A DNA stretch of 64,000 nucleotides from Clostridia bacterium (GCA_910575405.1 CAJTER010000011.1:1-64000), one strand, 5' to 3'; positions 26,165-36,435 are shown, numbered from the stretch's first letter. Numbers and translations: made by a program. The notes: generated by a model from the letters alone, not told the origin.

Positions 26165-28381
26165 TTATCTTCCCTTTGAGGCTTTTTCGCTATCCTTTCC
26201 TGACTGCTGATCGGATTCCTCTGCGGGCTCCTCCGCTGGGGCATCATCAGCATCATCGCTTACGTCATCATCATCGTCAGCGAAGTAGTCTCCATCGTAC
26301 TTTGCCAGCTCTTCTTCGCTGGGCATATCATCATCCAGTTCTTCTTCGTCCTCCAGTTCTTCGTCCGTAGGTTTTCTCTTAGCGAGCAGCCAGCTGTCTT
26401 CTCTTAACAGACTGGTATCCGACAAGCTCTCTTCCTCTTCCGCTTCCCTGGCTTCCCGCTCTTCCTGTTCCTTCAACAGCCTTGCAGCCTCCTGTGCTTC
26501 GGCTTCATTTTTTTCGCGGCGTTCATCTTCCTGTTCCATAACAGTTTCCACCAGCTCCTGTGCCGTCATTTTGCCGCTGTAGAGGAGCTCAAACTGCTCG
26601 CCGTCCAGGGTTTCAATTTCAAGCAGCGCCTCTGCCACAGAGCGGAGCTGCTCCATATTTTCCGACAGGATAACCTTTGCTTCTTCAAAGCAGGCTTCCA
26701 CAATGCTCTTTACTTCCTCGTCAATTTCAGAGGCTGTTTCCTCCGAATAATTCTGGCGCGTGGAGAAGTCCTTGCCCAGGAACACTTCATCGGAAGAACT
26801 GTAATTGACCGGTCCCAACCTGTCGCTGAAACCGTATTTTGTAATCATATCCTTTGCGATTTCCGTGGCGCGCTGAATGTCGTTGCTGGCACCTGTGCTG
26901 ATATCGTCCAGTGTCAGAAGCTCCGCTACCCGGCCGCCCAGCAGGTGAACAATCTGTTCCCGCATGGTGGTCTTTGTACCGTAATATTTGTCTTCCTTTG
27001 GCAGGATCATGGTGAAACCGCCTGCCCGGCCTCTTGGCACAATGGTAATCTGATGTACCGGATCGGTCTTTGGCAGAACGTGCGCTACAATTGCGTGTCC
27101 GGCTTCGTGGAAGGCAGTCAACTTGCGCTCTTCTTCGCTGATGACTCTGCTCTTTTTTTCCGGTCCCGCAATTACCTTGGTAATGGCCTCTTCGATTTCA
27201 TCCATGCGGATCTTCAGGCCATTTCTCCTGGCTGTTAACAGCGCCGCTTCGTTCAGCATGTTTTCGATGTCAGCAGGGGTAAAGCCAGGGGTTCTTCTTG
27301 CCAGAACCTTGGGATCCACTTCTTCTGCCAGAGGCTTGTTTCTGGAATGCACTCGAAAAATGGCCTCTCTGCCCTTGATATCCGGCGCTCCGATTACGAT
27401 CTGGCGGTCAAATCTTCCCGGTCTCAAAAGGGCCGGGTCCAGAATATCCGGACGGTTTGTGGCTGCCAGAATAATGATCCCTGCGTTTTCACCGAATCCG
27501 TCCATTTCAACCAGCAGCTGATTCAGAGTCTGTTCCCGCTCATCGTGACCGCCGCCCAACCCGGCACCTCTTTTGCGCCCTACTGCGTCGATTTCATCGA
27601 TAAAAATAATACAGGGGCTGTTTTTCTTGGCTTGCTCAAACAGATCTCGCACACGGGAAGCTCCCACACCTACGAACATTTCCACAAAATCGGATCCACT
27701 GATGGTAAAAAACGGAACGCCCGCTTCGCCTGCAGCCGCTTTTGAGATATAGGTTTTTCCTGTTCCCGGAGGGCCCACCAGAAGCATTCCTTTTGGGATC
27801 CTCGCGCCCAGGCTGTTGTATTTTTTTGGGTTGCGGAGAAAATCCACAACCTCGGCTAATTCTTCCTTTTCCTCATCAAGGCCCGCCACGTCCTTAAAGG
27901 TCACTTTGCGCAGATCGCTGTCCTTCTGCAACTTCGCGCGGCTCTTTCCAAAGGACATGGCCTTACCGCCCCCGCCGCTCTGGTTCATAATCATAAAGAA
28001 GAAGAACACAAGGGCCGCAATCATAATCAGGGTCGGCAGCAGGCTCCACAGAATAGATTCCTTTTTCGGCTCATCCGTCTTGTATTTCAGGGATTTAGCT
28101 TCTATCTGCGGAAAAACGTATTTGTCATTAAACCACTGCAAATCAATGAAGCTGGCAGCATAGGCATAAACCTCGGCGCTGGACTTCAGGGTTGCGCTGA
28201 TTTTCGTATCTGTAATATTAATCTCGGTTATTTTTCCGTCTGCAGCATATTCGCACATGGTGGAAAAGGATACTTCCTTTTCTACATCCTTGTCACTGCC
28301 GCTGCTGTAAAACCAGGCCATGGCCAGCACCACCCCAAATATAACCAGGTAAATTCCAATATTCTTCGATAACCTTTTCAA
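26165..28381 (-). CDS. ftsH: ATP-dependent zinc metalloprotease FtsH with acidic tail
   Basis: A 738-aa membrane AAA+ protease that degrades misfolded membrane and regulatory proteins. It has TM1 at about 8-25, an external domain, TM2 at about 111-131, Walker A GPPGTGKT at 203-210, Walker [16 protein letters not shown], the second region of homology [20 protein letters not shown], and the zinc site HEAGH. The start is TTG at 28381, preceded by AGGAGGAAAAG; no ATG lies close by. The last 120 residues or so form a strongly acidic Glu/Asp tail. Most FtsH proteins are 600-670 aa, so the tail is an extension. It lies downstream of tilS, a common order. Confidence 0.96.
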   Translation of the reverse strand: MKRLSKNIGIYLVIFGVVLAMAWFYSSGSDKDVEKEVSFSTMCEYAADGKITEINITDTKISATLKSSAEVYAYAASFIDLQWFNDKYVFPQIEAKSLKYKTDEPKKESILWSLLPTLIMIAALVFFFFMIMNQSGGGGKAMSFGKSRAKLQKDSDLRKVTFKDVAGLDEEKEELAEVVDFLRNPKKYNSLGARIPKGMLLVGPPGTGKTYISKAAAGEAGVPFFTISGSDFVEMFVGVGASRVRDLFEQAKKNSPCIIFIDEIDAVGRKRGAGLGGGHDEREQTLNQLLVEMDGFGENAGIIILAATNRPDILDPALLRPGRFDRQIVIGAPDIKGREAIFRVHSRNKPLAEEVDPKVLARRTPGFTPADIENMLNEAALLTARRNGLKIRMDEIEEAITKVIAGPEKKSRVISEEERKLTAFHEAGHAIVAHVLPKTDPVHQITIVPRGRAGGFTMILPKEDKYYGTKTTMREQIVHLLGGRVAELLTLDDISTGASNDIQRATEIAKDMITKYGFSDRLGPVNYSSSDEVFLGKDFSTRQNYSEETASEIDEEVKSIVEACFEEAKVILSENMEQLRSVAEALLEIETLDGEQFELLYSGKMTAQELVETVMEQEDERREKNEAEAQEAARLLKEQEEREAREAEEEESLSDTSLLREDSWLLAKRKPTDEELEDEEELDDDMPSEEELAKYDGDYFADDDDDVSDDADDAPAEEPAEESDQQSGKDSEKASKGR

Positions 28382-28455
28382 CTTTTCCTCCTCCTGTGTC
28401 GGTTCGTTCTTATCTGAATTTTGTCTTATTATCCCAAATTAAGTACGTCATTTTA

Positions 28456-29862
28456 TCACATTTCACAAATAATTTCAAGTGATAGGACCTTTTTTGTTGT
28501 ATGCTCCAAGGAATATGCGCTGCTATAGCGATTTTTTTTCAGGGGGCCGTTTTCCAGAGCAATCACCCATAAGATCTCGTTTCCCGCTGCTGCCATAAAC
28601 ACAGAATCCCTCTGCTCTCTTGGGATCTTCTGATCAACGAAAAAATCCTGTATTTTCTTTCTTCCCTGCTTTAGGCGAATGAAATCTCCAGGACGCCGGG
28701 TACGCAGCAGGATTTCAGGCTGGCCACCGTGATGCGCACAGAGTTTATCCCAGTCAAAAAGCGCCCCCGCGAAAGCTCCATGCTCCGCCGCCTCTGGTGC
28801 AAGGATCGTGATGCGCAGGTTCAGATCTATTTTGTCGAAATCCCGGTTTTCCTCTTCCTGCTCCCTGCGGTAAAAGCGGACTTCCCCGTACCCCAGGGCC
28901 ATCCGGCAGCCTCCCGGAAAATCCATGGATGCAGAAGTTCTCCCCTCCTCCAGCAGTCGATCCGCCTGCTCCAGATGAGCAGCGGCAAGATCACGTACCA
29001 TACCCGCCTGATTTAGGGCTTTCATCATAACCCTGCGGCGAATAGGAAGCGCCAGCTTCCTCAGTCCGGAAAGCTCCAGAGCGCCGGAAGGCTGCCGCAG
29101 CCTTTCATATTCCGCCTGTGCCTGCTGGTGAAAATAGGACTTGTCCTCTCCGGCAATGCGGCCAAGGCGAATCAGGCTTTCCGAAATATTGGGGTTAAAG
29201 GCCTTTCGCAGATAGGGCAGCAGCTCCAGCCGTATCTTGTTTCTCGTGTAAATGGGCTGTAAATTCGTATGATCAATGCGTGGCTCAAGGCCCTGCTGCT
29301 GACAGTATGCCTCAATATCGCATCTCCAGGTATCCAGAAGAGGCCGAATAATCTGAATGTTAGCCTCCATGCGACTGTAACTCATGCCAGCCAGCCCGTC
29401 CGGCCCTGTTCCCCGCAGCAGACGCAGCAAAATCGTCTCCGCCTGATCATCCGCATTCTGGGCAACTGCCACTTTGATTCGTTCCTCCCCAATGCCCTCC
29501 TGCACCAGTTCTTCTGCCCGGAGACCAAAGGCCTCGTATCTGGCCCTCCTTCCCGCCTCTTCGCTAGTCAGCCCCAGCGTCTTTGCCATGGCTGCGCAGT
29601 CATAAGTAAAGCTCCTGCAGGGAATTTCGTACTTCCTGCAAAGCTCCTTTACATACGCCTCATCCTCTTCCGCAGCGCCTGGGCGAAATTTGTGGTTCAC
29701 ATGGACTGCATAAAGGGAAAAGCCCATTTCTTCCCGCAGCTCCTGTAGCACATGAAAAAGGCACACTGAATCAGGACCTCCGGAAAGGCCTATTACAATG
29801 TGCTCATTTTTATTAATTAAATTATGGGCCAAGCTTGTCTGTCGAATCAATTCTTTTACCAC
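28456..29862 (-). CDS. tilS: tRNA(Ile)-lysidine synthetase
   Basis: A 468-aa N-type ATP pyrophosphatase that joins lysine to C34 of the AUA-reading tRNA-Ile, an essential step. The P-loop is GLSGGPDSVCLFHVL near residue 25. YAVHVNHKFRPGAAEEDEA and AVAQNADDQAETILLRLLRG follow. The C-terminal TilS domains contain RTRRPGDFIRLKQGRKKIQD and VDQKIPREQRDS. A GTG at 29862 with AAGGAAAAG upstream is preferred over the ATG at 29910, which has no binding site. The gene is 74 nt upstream of ftsH on the same strand. Confidence 0.93.
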   Translation of the reverse strand: MVKELIRQTSLAHNLINKNEHIVIGLSGGPDSVCLFHVLQELREEMGFSLYAVHVNHKFRPGAAEEDEAYVKELCRKYEIPCRSFTYDCAAMAKTLGLTSEEAGRRARYEAFGLRAEELVQEGIGEERIKVAVAQNADDQAETILLRLLRGTGPDGLAGMSYSRMEANIQIIRPLLDTWRCDIEAYCQQQGLEPRIDHTNLQPIYTRNKIRLELLPYLRKAFNPNISESLIRLGRIAGEDKSYFHQQAQAEYERLRQPSGALELSGLRKLALPIRRRVMMKALNQAGMVRDLAAAHLEQADRLLEEGRTSASMDFPGGCRMALGYGEVRFYRREQEEENRDFDKIDLNLRITILAPEAAEHGAFAGALFDWDKLCAHHGGQPEILLRTRRPGDFIRLKQGRKKIQDFFVDQKIPREQRDSVFMAAAGNEILWVIALENGPLKKNRYSSAYSLEHTTKKVLSLEIICEM

Positions 29863-29961
29863 TTTGCATCTTTTCCTTTCAAAAGCCTGAAAAAAGGTGC
29901 ACTCACGCATTGCCTGATCAATCGCCTGCCGGGTTTCACAAAATCCGGCCCAAAGCCGACG

Positions 29962-30765
29962 CTACTGGAAAAACGTTCGGAATCCGAAGTATCCCAGCAC
30001 CAGAATTCCCAGTACAATACGGTACCAGCCGAAAACCTTGAAATCGTGTTTTTTAATATATCCCATCAGGAATTTGATGGCTGCCATGGATACGAGAAAA
30101 GCAACTACCATGCCATTGACCAGCAGGACGATTTCCTGTCCCGTAAAGCTCATCCCGAATTTGGCCAGCTTTAAAAGGCTTGCTCCAAACATAACGGGAA
30201 TGGCCAGAAAAAAGGTAAATTCCGCGGCAACTGTTCTGGATACGCCGATCATCAGCCCCCCTAAAATCGTTGCTCCGGAGCGGGACGTGCCGGGAAAAAC
30301 AGCCGCGATGAGCTGAAAAAAGCCGATAATCAAAGCCTGCTTGTAAGTCAACTCATCAATGGTCAGTACCTTTGGGCTCGTATGTTTGTTCCTGTTTTCA
30401 ATAATAATAAACAGGATACCGAAAATGATCAGCATAATGGCAACCGTCTGATAGTTGTAGAACAATGCGTTGAACACATCGTCAAAGAGCAGGCCAATGA
30501 CCGCCGCAGGGATACATGCGACAATGATCTTCATCCACATGATCCACGTCTTCTTGCTGGTGGGAATCAGCCTGCGCCAGTAAATCACCAATACCGCGAG
30601 AATGGCTCCCAGCTGTATGACGACCAGAAACATTTCCATAAATTCCGGCGATACATTCATTTTAATAAACTCATCTACCAGAATCATATGGCCGGTACTG
30701 CTGATAGGCAGCCACTCCGTAATCCCCTCTACAATGCCCAATACGATGGATTTTAAAATTTCCAT
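29962..30765 (-). CDS. uppP: Undecaprenyl-diphosphatase
   Basis: A 267-aa polytopic membrane enzyme that recycles the cell-wall lipid carrier by removing a phosphate from undecaprenyl diphosphate; it also gives bacitracin resistance. It has the glutamate-rich motif [20 protein letters not shown] at the N terminus and the [17 protein letters not shown] signature. The length is normal (BacA family). It is followed by tilS after about 100 nt. Confidence 0.96.
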   Translation of the reverse strand: MEILKSIVLGIVEGITEWLPISSTGHMILVDEFIKMNVSPEFMEMFLVVIQLGAILAVLVIYWRRLIPTSKKTWIMWMKIIVACIPAAVIGLLFDDVFNALFYNYQTVAIMLIIFGILFIIIENRNKHTSPKVLTIDELTYKQALIIGFFQLIAAVFPGTSRSGATILGGLMIGVSRTVAAEFTFFLAIPVMFGASLLKLAKFGMSFTGQEIVLLVNGMVVAFLVSMAAIKFLMGYIKKHDFKVFGWYRIVLGILVLGYFGFRTFFQ

Positions 30766-30911
30766 TTAACTCCTTAACTCCCCTTCTTTATTCTTTCTAT
30801 CTATTTTTAAGTCTGTTAATGATTGTACCATTAAATAACTGCTTTGTCACATTTTCTTTATTACAAATTTCTTAAAAGTAGTGTAGTGGCCTGGTTTTCA
30901 GGTACAACAAA

Positions 30912-30936
30912 GTCCGCAGGCCAGTAGCCGGCGGAC
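30912..30936 (-). terminator. Terminator downstream of the 124-aa gene
   Basis: GTCCGC and GCGGAC, extended by GGC/GCC, form a stem at 30912-30936. On the minus strand it is followed by TTTGTTGT. It lies about 57 nt after the stop of the 124-aa gene. Confidence 0.6.
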
Positions 30937-30992
30937 AACAGTTGCATTACATATAGACGTTCGGCTGTGCGGGCAAAGCCAGATACCTGAGT

Positions 30993-31367
30993 CTACGACG
31001 GATTTGTCCGTTTTTTCAAATCCGGAAGCGCATCAATAATGCTGACTACATCGGTCAGATCTTCATATAATCCATCCAGCATATATTTAATACACCCCTG
31101 CCGCCGTTCTTCCTCCAGTGTATACATGTCATCCAACAGCAGCGTTGCCAATTTGAATAACTGCATAAGCTTTGCCTGGTAGTACTCTTTATTTCTCAGG
31201 ACTGCTACTTTATGGCGCAATACTCCAGCCAATATTTTTTCAATGGGCGGCATAGGAAGATCCTCGGGCAGTTCCTCGATGTCCGCTTGTTCATACCGAG
31301 CAAATAATTCATCCTCATATTCCGCTAAGATCTTTTCAATATCAATTGATGTCAACTCTTTTGCCAT
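30993..31367 (-). CDS. Conserved-looking 124-aa helical protein of unknown function
   Basis: An acidic, probably all-helical cytosolic protein. GGGGGGAG lies 5 nt before the ATG. It begins MAKELTSIDIEKILAEYEDE and carries LFKLATLLLDDMYTLEEERR; the basic end is LPDLKKRTNPS. There is no membrane segment, signal or cysteine motif. It is monocistronic, with its own terminator. I do not recognise the family. Confidence 0.6.
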   Translation of the reverse strand: MAKELTSIDIEKILAEYEDELFARYEQADIEELPEDLPMPPIEKILAGVLRHKVAVLRNKEYYQAKLMQLFKLATLLLDDMYTLEEERRQGCIKYMLDGLYEDLTDVVSIIDALPDLKKRTNPS

Positions 31368-31869
31368 AATATCTCCCCCCTGTCCTACTGTACGTTTCTT
31401 TTTTCCATTATATACATTTTATATTCGTTTGTCACCTGATTCTATTATTATTTTTAGAGAAGTTGGCTGAAAATATTCCGCAGATACTGCTGCAGCCATA
31501 TTTTTGATAGCTTTTCACCCTTTATGCGGTATAATAAAAGTATATTACGCATTGCGGTATAAATAAGGTACAGGACTGAATCAGGAGGTATGGTATGGAA
31601 GCTGTCACAAAAAATCAAAAAATTGCCGCAATTACCAAAGCCATGCACCCAAAGGATCTGAGCTGGATCGCGGAGAAGGAAAGCTACCGCTTTGAGGGAT
31701 CGCTTAGATGATGTTCTTTTTTCAGAACGTTTTATGGCATTTGCTGAACATGAAAAAGGCGACCGAATCACTCGATCGCCGAAGGTTCAAAAAATCATAC
31801 AATTTCTTTGTAAAGTCTATAAAAAAAGTGTTCCGTTTCGCAACGCCATATCCCGTAATTTCTCTCTTT
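31368..31869. other. Intergenic region with one possible mini-gene
   Basis: About 500 bp. TATAAT lies near 31530 on the plus strand. A 38-codon frame (31595-31711) follows a good AGGAGG. A GGCGA/TCGCC dyad lies at about 31760-31786. Minus-strand sequence just after the dapH stop contains a long T-run near 31817-31823 after a weak CGTT/AACG stem, which may end the lysine operon. Confidence 0.4.
31595..31711 (+). CDS. Possible 38-aa peptide or truncated gene
   Basis: The ATG at 31595 has AGGAGG 7 nt upstream. The peptide reads MEAVTKNQKIAAITKAMHPK, then DLSWIAEKESYRFEGSLR and a stop. The next phase continues RLDDVLFSERFMAFAEHEKG, so this may be the front of a longer gene broken by a frameshift near 31700. 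It is not recognised. Confidence 0.4.
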   Translation: MEAVTKNQKIAAITKAMHPKDLSWIAEKESYRFEGSLR

Positions 31870-32568
31870 TTACAGCTGACGCAGAACATCTACGATTTCG
31901 ATCTTTTCCGCCGCCGTATCCTCTGCCGATTTAATCACTCTTGCCGGTACGCCAGCTACTACTGCGCCTGCCGGGACGTCTTCGATTACGACTGCGCCTG
32001 CAGCAACAACTGCGCCTGTTCCCACTCTGCAGCCTTCCAGCACAACGGCATTCGCGCCGATGACTACATTGTCTTCGATAATGACTGGCTGGGCGTTTGG
32101 CGGTTCGATGACGCCTGCCAGAACGGTTCCCGCGCCGATATGACAGTTCTTTCCTACTGTTGCCCGGCCTCCTAGGACCGCGCCCATATCGATCATGGTG
32201 CCTTCTCCGATGACCGCGCCGATGTTGATGACCGCGCCCATCATGATAACCGCGTTGTCGCCGATTTCCACCATATCCCGGATAATGGCTCCCGGCTCAA
32301 TGCGGGCGTTGATATTTTTCATGTCGAGCAGGGGAATGGCGGAATTTCTGCAGTCGCTTTCCACTGCGAAATCCTCAATTTTGTCTTTGTTTTCTTCCAG
32401 CAGCGGACCTACGGTTTTCCAGTCTCCGAAGACGATTTTATCACCGCTTCCGAAAACCTGGCAGCCTGCGGCAGCAAAGTCCACCGATTCTTTTTCTTTT
32501 ACATATACTTTTACAGGAGTCTTTTTCTCCGCGTTTCCTATAAACTCAATTAATTCTCTTGCTTCCAT
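31870..32568 (-). CDS. dapH: Tetrahydrodipicolinate N-acetyltransferase
   Basis: A 232-aa left-handed beta-helix acyltransferase. The N-terminal [19 protein letters not shown] region is typical of DapH. About 100 residues of hexapeptide repeats follow, such as [20 protein letters not shown] and [14 protein letters not shown], ending in [20 protein letters not shown]. It acetylates tetrahydrodipicolinate with acetyl-CoA, committing diaminopimelate synthesis to the acetylase branch. It is the last gene of the riboswitch-controlled operon. An acetyl-DAP aminotransferase and deacetylase are needed next but are not in this operon. Confidence 0.95.
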   Translation of the reverse strand: MEARELIEFIGNAEKKTPVKVYVKEKESVDFAAAGCQVFGSGDKIVFGDWKTVGPLLEENKDKIEDFAVESDCRNSAIPLLDMKNINARIEPGAIIRDMVEIGDNAVIMMGAVINIGAVIGEGTMIDMGAVLGGRATVGKNCHIGAGTVLAGVIEPPNAQPVIIEDNVVIGANAVVLEGCRVGTGAVVAAGAVVIEDVPAGAVVAGVPARVIKSAEDTAAEKIEIVDVLRQL

Positions 32569-32655
32569 CTGGTAACTCTCTTCCTTTTATTTTCTTTTGC
32601 GCAGTATCCGCAGGTTTCCCGCCCGCAAGCAGCTTTGTACTGGTACAGTGCCGCA

Positions 32656-33369
32656 TTAGCCGAAGAGGACGTCTTCCATATTGTAAAGTCCCGGTTCTGC
32701 TGTCTGTGTAAAACGAGCCGCCTTTACGGCTCCCGCGGCAAAGATTTTTTTCGATCCCGCCGTATGTTTGATTTCCAGGATTTCGTCTTCTCCCGCGAAA
32801 ATCACGTCGTGTTCTCCTGCAATAGTCCCGCCGCGGACAGCGTGAATGCCGATCTCTTTGCCCCGTTTTTTGTTTCCTTCCCGGCCATGAACCTCTTCAT
32901 AATCGCCCTTTGGATTTAAAGCCTGCACCAGCATTTTAGCCGTGCCACTTGGAGAATCCAGCTTTTTGTTGTGGTGTTTTTCAATGACTTCCATGTCAAA
33001 GCTGTCTTCCAGAATGGGCGCGATTTCTGCGAGTACCCGCTTCATAACGGTGATACCCAGGGAAAAGTTGGCGGCAAATACCACCGGAACCTGAAGGGCC
33101 AGCTCCGCAATATGCGCCTGCTGCTCTTTTGTAAATCCGGTAGTTGCAATAACTGCAGGACATTTTTTCGTTCCGCAAAAGCTTACCAGCATTTCCAGAT
33201 TTTCCGGGTTGCTGAAGTCGATGATAACGTCCGGCTGCTGCGAAAGGGCTGCCAGGGTTTCCCCGTTTCTGGGCTCGATCATGCCGCAGAGGGAGATGCC
33301 CTCCTGCTCTTCAATGGTGGCTGCCAGAACCTTCCCCATGGCCCCGGCGCCTAAAGTCGCTGCTTTCAT
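32656..33369 (-). CDS. dapB: 4-hydroxy-tetrahydrodipicolinate reductase
   Basis: The product is 237 aa. The dinucleotide-binding start is GAGAMGKVLAATIEEQ, then DVIIDFSNPENLEMLV. The catalytic region is MEVIEKHHNKKLDSPSGTA (HHxxKxDxPSGT). The C-terminal AVRGGTIAGEHDVIFAGEDE is typical. It reduces the dapA product with NAD(P)H. It is slightly shorter than the usual 250-270 aa but complete. GGAGGAG lies 6 nt before the ATG. It sits between dapA and dapH in the operon. Confidence 0.95.
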   Translation of the reverse strand: MKAATLGAGAMGKVLAATIEEQEGISLCGMIEPRNGETLAALSQQPDVIIDFSNPENLEMLVSFCGTKKCPAVIATTGFTKEQQAHIAELALQVPVVFAANFSLGITVMKRVLAEIAPILEDSFDMEVIEKHHNKKLDSPSGTAKMLVQALNPKGDYEEVHGREGNKKRGKEIGIHAVRGGTIAGEHDVIFAGEDEILEIKHTAGSKKIFAAGAVKAARFTQTAEPGLYNMEDVLFG

Positions 33370-33450
33370 ATCAATTCTCCTCCCATTTCCTTTTTCTTTG
33401 TATCAAGGCCCCGAGTGGTCAATACGCTAGCGGGGCCGTTTTCTTCTCGT

Positions 33451-34326
33451 TTACAGCAGATCGATGGCCTTCATGGTCTCAATCAGCTTTGCCTTTGTAT
33501 CCTCTTCCATGGGGCACAGCGGCATGCGGTATCCGCCTACGTTCATACCCACCAGATTCATGGCTTCTTTAATTGGAATCGGGTTAGTTTCGATGAACAG
33601 GGCGTTGATGAAGTCCAGATAATATTTCTGCATATCCGCCGCCTTTTTCACATCCCCTTCCAGGTAAGCCATGGCCATTTCGTGGGTCTGCCTTGGCAGG
33701 ATATTGGCCAGTACGGAGATGATCCCCGCGCCGCCCATGGACATCAGCGGAATGGAAATATCATCGTTTCCGCAGTACACGTTAAACTCTTCGTTTATGA
33801 GCCTGGAAATTTTGGTGATAAAGGACATGTCGCCGCTGGCTTCTTTGATGCCTACAATATTTTTATGCTTGCTGATCTCGGCTAATGCTTCATATGTGAG
33901 GGAAACGCCTGTCCTTCCCGGAACATTGTAAACGTAAATAGGAATGTTTACCGCGTCTGCTACTGTGTAAAAGTGGTTCACCATGCCGGCTTTGTTGGTC
34001 TTGTTGTAGTAGGGCGTGATGACTAAGAGAGCGTCTGCTCCCATTTTTTCGTATTTGATGCTCTGTTCCATGGCGATCATGGTGTTGTTAGAGCCGCTTC
34101 CTACGATGATAGGCACTCTGCCTGCTGCTGTTTCTATAGAAATTCTTGCGATTTCGTCTTCTTCTGTTACGGTCAGAGCCGGTGTTTCCGCTGTGGTTCC
34201 CAGAACCAGGATCGCGTCGGTCTGTTCCTGTATATGCCATTCTATCAGCTCTCTCAGCTTTTCGTAATTGACGCTTCCATCCTCGCGAAATGGGGTGATG
34301 AGAGCTACCATTGAGCCTGTTATCAT
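33451..34326 (-). CDS. dapA: 4-hydroxy-tetrahydrodipicolinate synthase
   Basis: A 291-aa TIM-barrel aldolase that condenses pyruvate with aspartate semialdehyde. It begins GSMVALITPFREDGSVNYEK. The catalytic tyrosine is in IYVYNVPGRTGV and the Schiff-base lysine in IVGIKEASGD. GTTAETPAL replaces the usual GTTGE-S/T-P segment, still near consensus. Its ATG overlaps the dapF stop by 3 nt, so it is translationally coupled. AGGAGG lies upstream. Confidence 0.96.
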   Translation of the reverse strand: MITGSMVALITPFREDGSVNYEKLRELIEWHIQEQTDAILVLGTTAETPALTVTEEDEIARISIETAAGRVPIIVGSGSNNTMIAMEQSIKYEKMGADALLVITPYYNKTNKAGMVNHFYTVADAVNIPIYVYNVPGRTGVSLTYEALAEISKHKNIVGIKEASGDMSFITKISRLINEEFNVYCGNDDISIPLMSMGGAGIISVLANILPRQTHEMAMAYLEGDVKKAADMQKYYLDFINALFIETNPIPIKEAMNLVGMNVGGYRMPLCPMEEDTKAKLIETMKAIDLL

Positions 34327-35150
34327 TGTTCCTTTTCCTCCTGAATATATGTACCTTCCGCAACTCTTACCGCAGGGCCCGCCATTTTGATTTCTCCGTC
34401 CGCAAGCTGAGTGATGATCAGCTTCCCGTAGGGCAGGCGAACGGTGACTTCATCGTCTGTCTTTCCCTCCCGGATGCCGAATACCTGGCTTGCACAGGCT
34501 CCTGTGCCGCAGGCGTAGGTAAAACCGACGCCCCGCTCATAGGTCTTGATTTCCAAAGTCGCAGAATCAATTCTCTTTACAAAGTTTACGTTGGTTTTTT
34601 CCGAAAAAACAGGGTGGTTTGAAAGCTGCCGGGCCGCTGTTTCCGATGGGAATTCATCCACCCAGACTACTGTGTGAACCGTTCCCATAAAGCAGCTGCT
34701 GACGGTAAAAGGCCCCTCAGTAGTTTCCAGCCTCTGGTTCAGGAATGTTTCCGAACCATCCAAAACGCCAAAGTCCCGGGAGCGAAAGCTGGGCTTTCCC
34801 ATGCTGATTTCCGCCATAAAGGGCTTTTCCTGCAGCACCTGAACTGTCATCTGGCCTGCCAGAGTCCTGACCGGGTAGTTCTGCTCCGTTCGGATGCCAT
34901 TGTCCCGGCAATAGGCCGCAAAGCACCGGATGCCGTTTCCACACATGGGAGCGCGGCTGCCATCCATGTTGTAAAAGACCATTTCCAGCTCTGGCTCTTC
35001 CCGCACAACAATCAGGCCATCGGCTCCGATTCCGGTAGCCACACTGCACATGGAAACGGCGAGACTGCTGTAATCGAGCCCCCGTACATCCGCTTCCCGC
35101 ACGAGAATAAAATTGTTTCCGCACCCGTGGTACTTTGCAAATGCAATCAT
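34323..35150 (-). CDS. dapF: Diaminopimelate epimerase
   Basis: A 275-aa enzyme that converts LL- to meso-diaminopimelate with two cysteines. The first active-site cysteine is in MCGNGIRCFAAYC and the second in YACGTGACAS. The start MIAFAKYHGCGNNFILV at 35150 has AGGAG upstream; the open frame to 35270 overlaps lysC and is not used. It is the third gene of the lysine operon, coupled to dapA. Confidence 0.96.
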   Translation of the reverse strand: MIAFAKYHGCGNNFILVREADVRGLDYSSLAVSMCSVATGIGADGLIVVREEPELEMVFYNMDGSRAPMCGNGIRCFAAYCRDNGIRTEQNYPVRTLAGQMTVQVLQEKPFMAEISMGKPSFRSRDFGVLDGSETFLNQRLETTEGPFTVSSCFMGTVHTVVWVDEFPSETAARQLSNHPVFSEKTNVNFVKRIDSATLEIKTYERGVGFTYACGTGACASQVFGIREGKTDDEVTVRLPYGKLIITQLADGEIKMAGPAVRVAEGTYIQEEKEQ

Positions 35151-35211
35151 TCTAACCTTCTCCTTGTTTATACTTCGTCTTGATTGTCCCTTTGTCCCGC
35201 TGCCAAAAGGC

Positions 35212-36420
35212 TTACAGATCAAATGCCTGACAAAGGGCGATAGCCGCTTTGATCTTCCATTCCATATCAACCGTTACGGAAATGGAGATTTCGGATGTGG
35301 TAATGTGGTAATAGCGGATATCGTTTGCCGCCAGCACACTGAATACCTGGCTTGCGACGCCTGAGTGAGTTGCCATTCCCACGCCTACCAGGGAAATCAT
35401 AGCAAGATCTTCTTCACAGTCTACAGTTACGCCTTTAAATGCCGCGTCGGCATCGATCTGCTTTTTCAGCTCTCTGCCTTGCTCTCTGGTGCAGCTGAAA
35501 GATACGGAGCAAGTGTCCTTTCCTGTATTCTGCTGGGAAATCATGTCCACGTTGATGTTCATTTCTCCCAGGAGCTTAAAGCATTCGGCAACGGTTTTTC
35601 CGTCGTTCTTTACATTCTTCAGGGTGAAAATAGCGATATCTTCCTGTATGCTCATGCCTGTAACCGGCATATCTTCTACTAATAAATTTTCGTTGTTCAT
35701 GATATATGTTCCTTTACTTTTATCCCTTTCCAGTGATTTTCCTAAAAACAGCTTTACATTATATTTCTTTGCCAGCTCTACGCTACGGGTTTCCAGCTTG
35801 TCAGCGCCCAGATTAGCAAGCTCCATCATTTCTTCATAAGTGATGCTTGGAAGTCTCTTTGCCTCTGGATAAATGGCCGGATCCACGGTGTAGAGACAAT
35901 CTGTTGTGGTATACACTTCACATGGCCAGCCCAGATGCGCGGCGATTGCCACAGCTGTGATATCCGAACCGCCTCTTCCCAGAGTCGTCAGTTCTCCATC
36001 TTCGCTGACTCCCTGAAAGCCTGCTACTACAGCGACCTTTCCCTGAGCGATGATTTCTTCTACCTTTTCTGTATTGATTTCCTTGATCTTTGCATTAGTA
36101 TGGTAGTCGTTTGTAATAAATCCCGACTGGAAGCCTGTCATGGAAACAGCCGGAACTCCCAGGTTATTCAGCGCGATTGCAAGCAGCGCTACTGACTGCT
36201 GTTCGCCGGTTGCCAGCAGTGCGTCCAGCTCCCGTTTTGGAATATCGTTTCCCACTTCCTGGGCCATTTTGGTCAGGCGATCCGTTGTTCTTCCCATGGC
36301 GCTGGCTACGATTACAAGACCGTCGCCCTCCTGCCTGGTTTCAGCCACGTTTTGTGCGATGGCCTTTATCTTATCAATGGTGTCAACGCATCTGCCATTG
36401 TATTTTTGTACTACATTCAT
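35212..36420 (-). CDS. lysC: Aspartate kinase with an unusual N-terminal motif
   Basis: A 402-aa aspartokinase, the first step of the aspartate pathway. Family marks are ALLATGEQQSVALLAIALNN, TLGRGGSDITAVAIAAHLGW, CEVYTTTDCLYTVDPAIYPE and two C-terminal ACT domains (SISVTVDMEW). AAAGGA lies upstream of the ATG. The N-terminal catalytic motif, normally KFGGSSV or KYGGSSV, reads KYNGRCV here: the lysine is kept, but the glycine and serines that contact substrate are changed. The kinase domain is otherwise full length. It may be an altered, weak or regulatory enzyme, or another aspartokinase may exist elsewhere. Confidence 0.9.
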   Translation of the reverse strand: MNVVQKYNGRCVDTIDKIKAIAQNVAETRQEGDGLVIVASAMGRTTDRLTKMAQEVGNDIPKRELDALLATGEQQSVALLAIALNNLGVPAVSMTGFQSGFITNDYHTNAKIKEINTEKVEEIIAQGKVAVVAGFQGVSEDGELTTLGRGGSDITAVAIAAHLGWPCEVYTTTDCLYTVDPAIYPEAKRLPSITYEEMMELANLGADKLETRSVELAKKYNVKLFLGKSLERDKSKGTYIMNNENLLVEDMPVTGMSIQEDIAIFTLKNVKNDGKTVAECFKLLGEMNINVDMISQQNTGKDTCSVSFSCTREQGRELKKQIDADAAFKGVTVDCEEDLAMISLVGVGMATHSGVASQVFSVLAANDIRYYHITTSEISISVTVDMEWKIKAAIALCQAFDL

Positions 36421-36435
36421 ATTGATTATCCTTTC

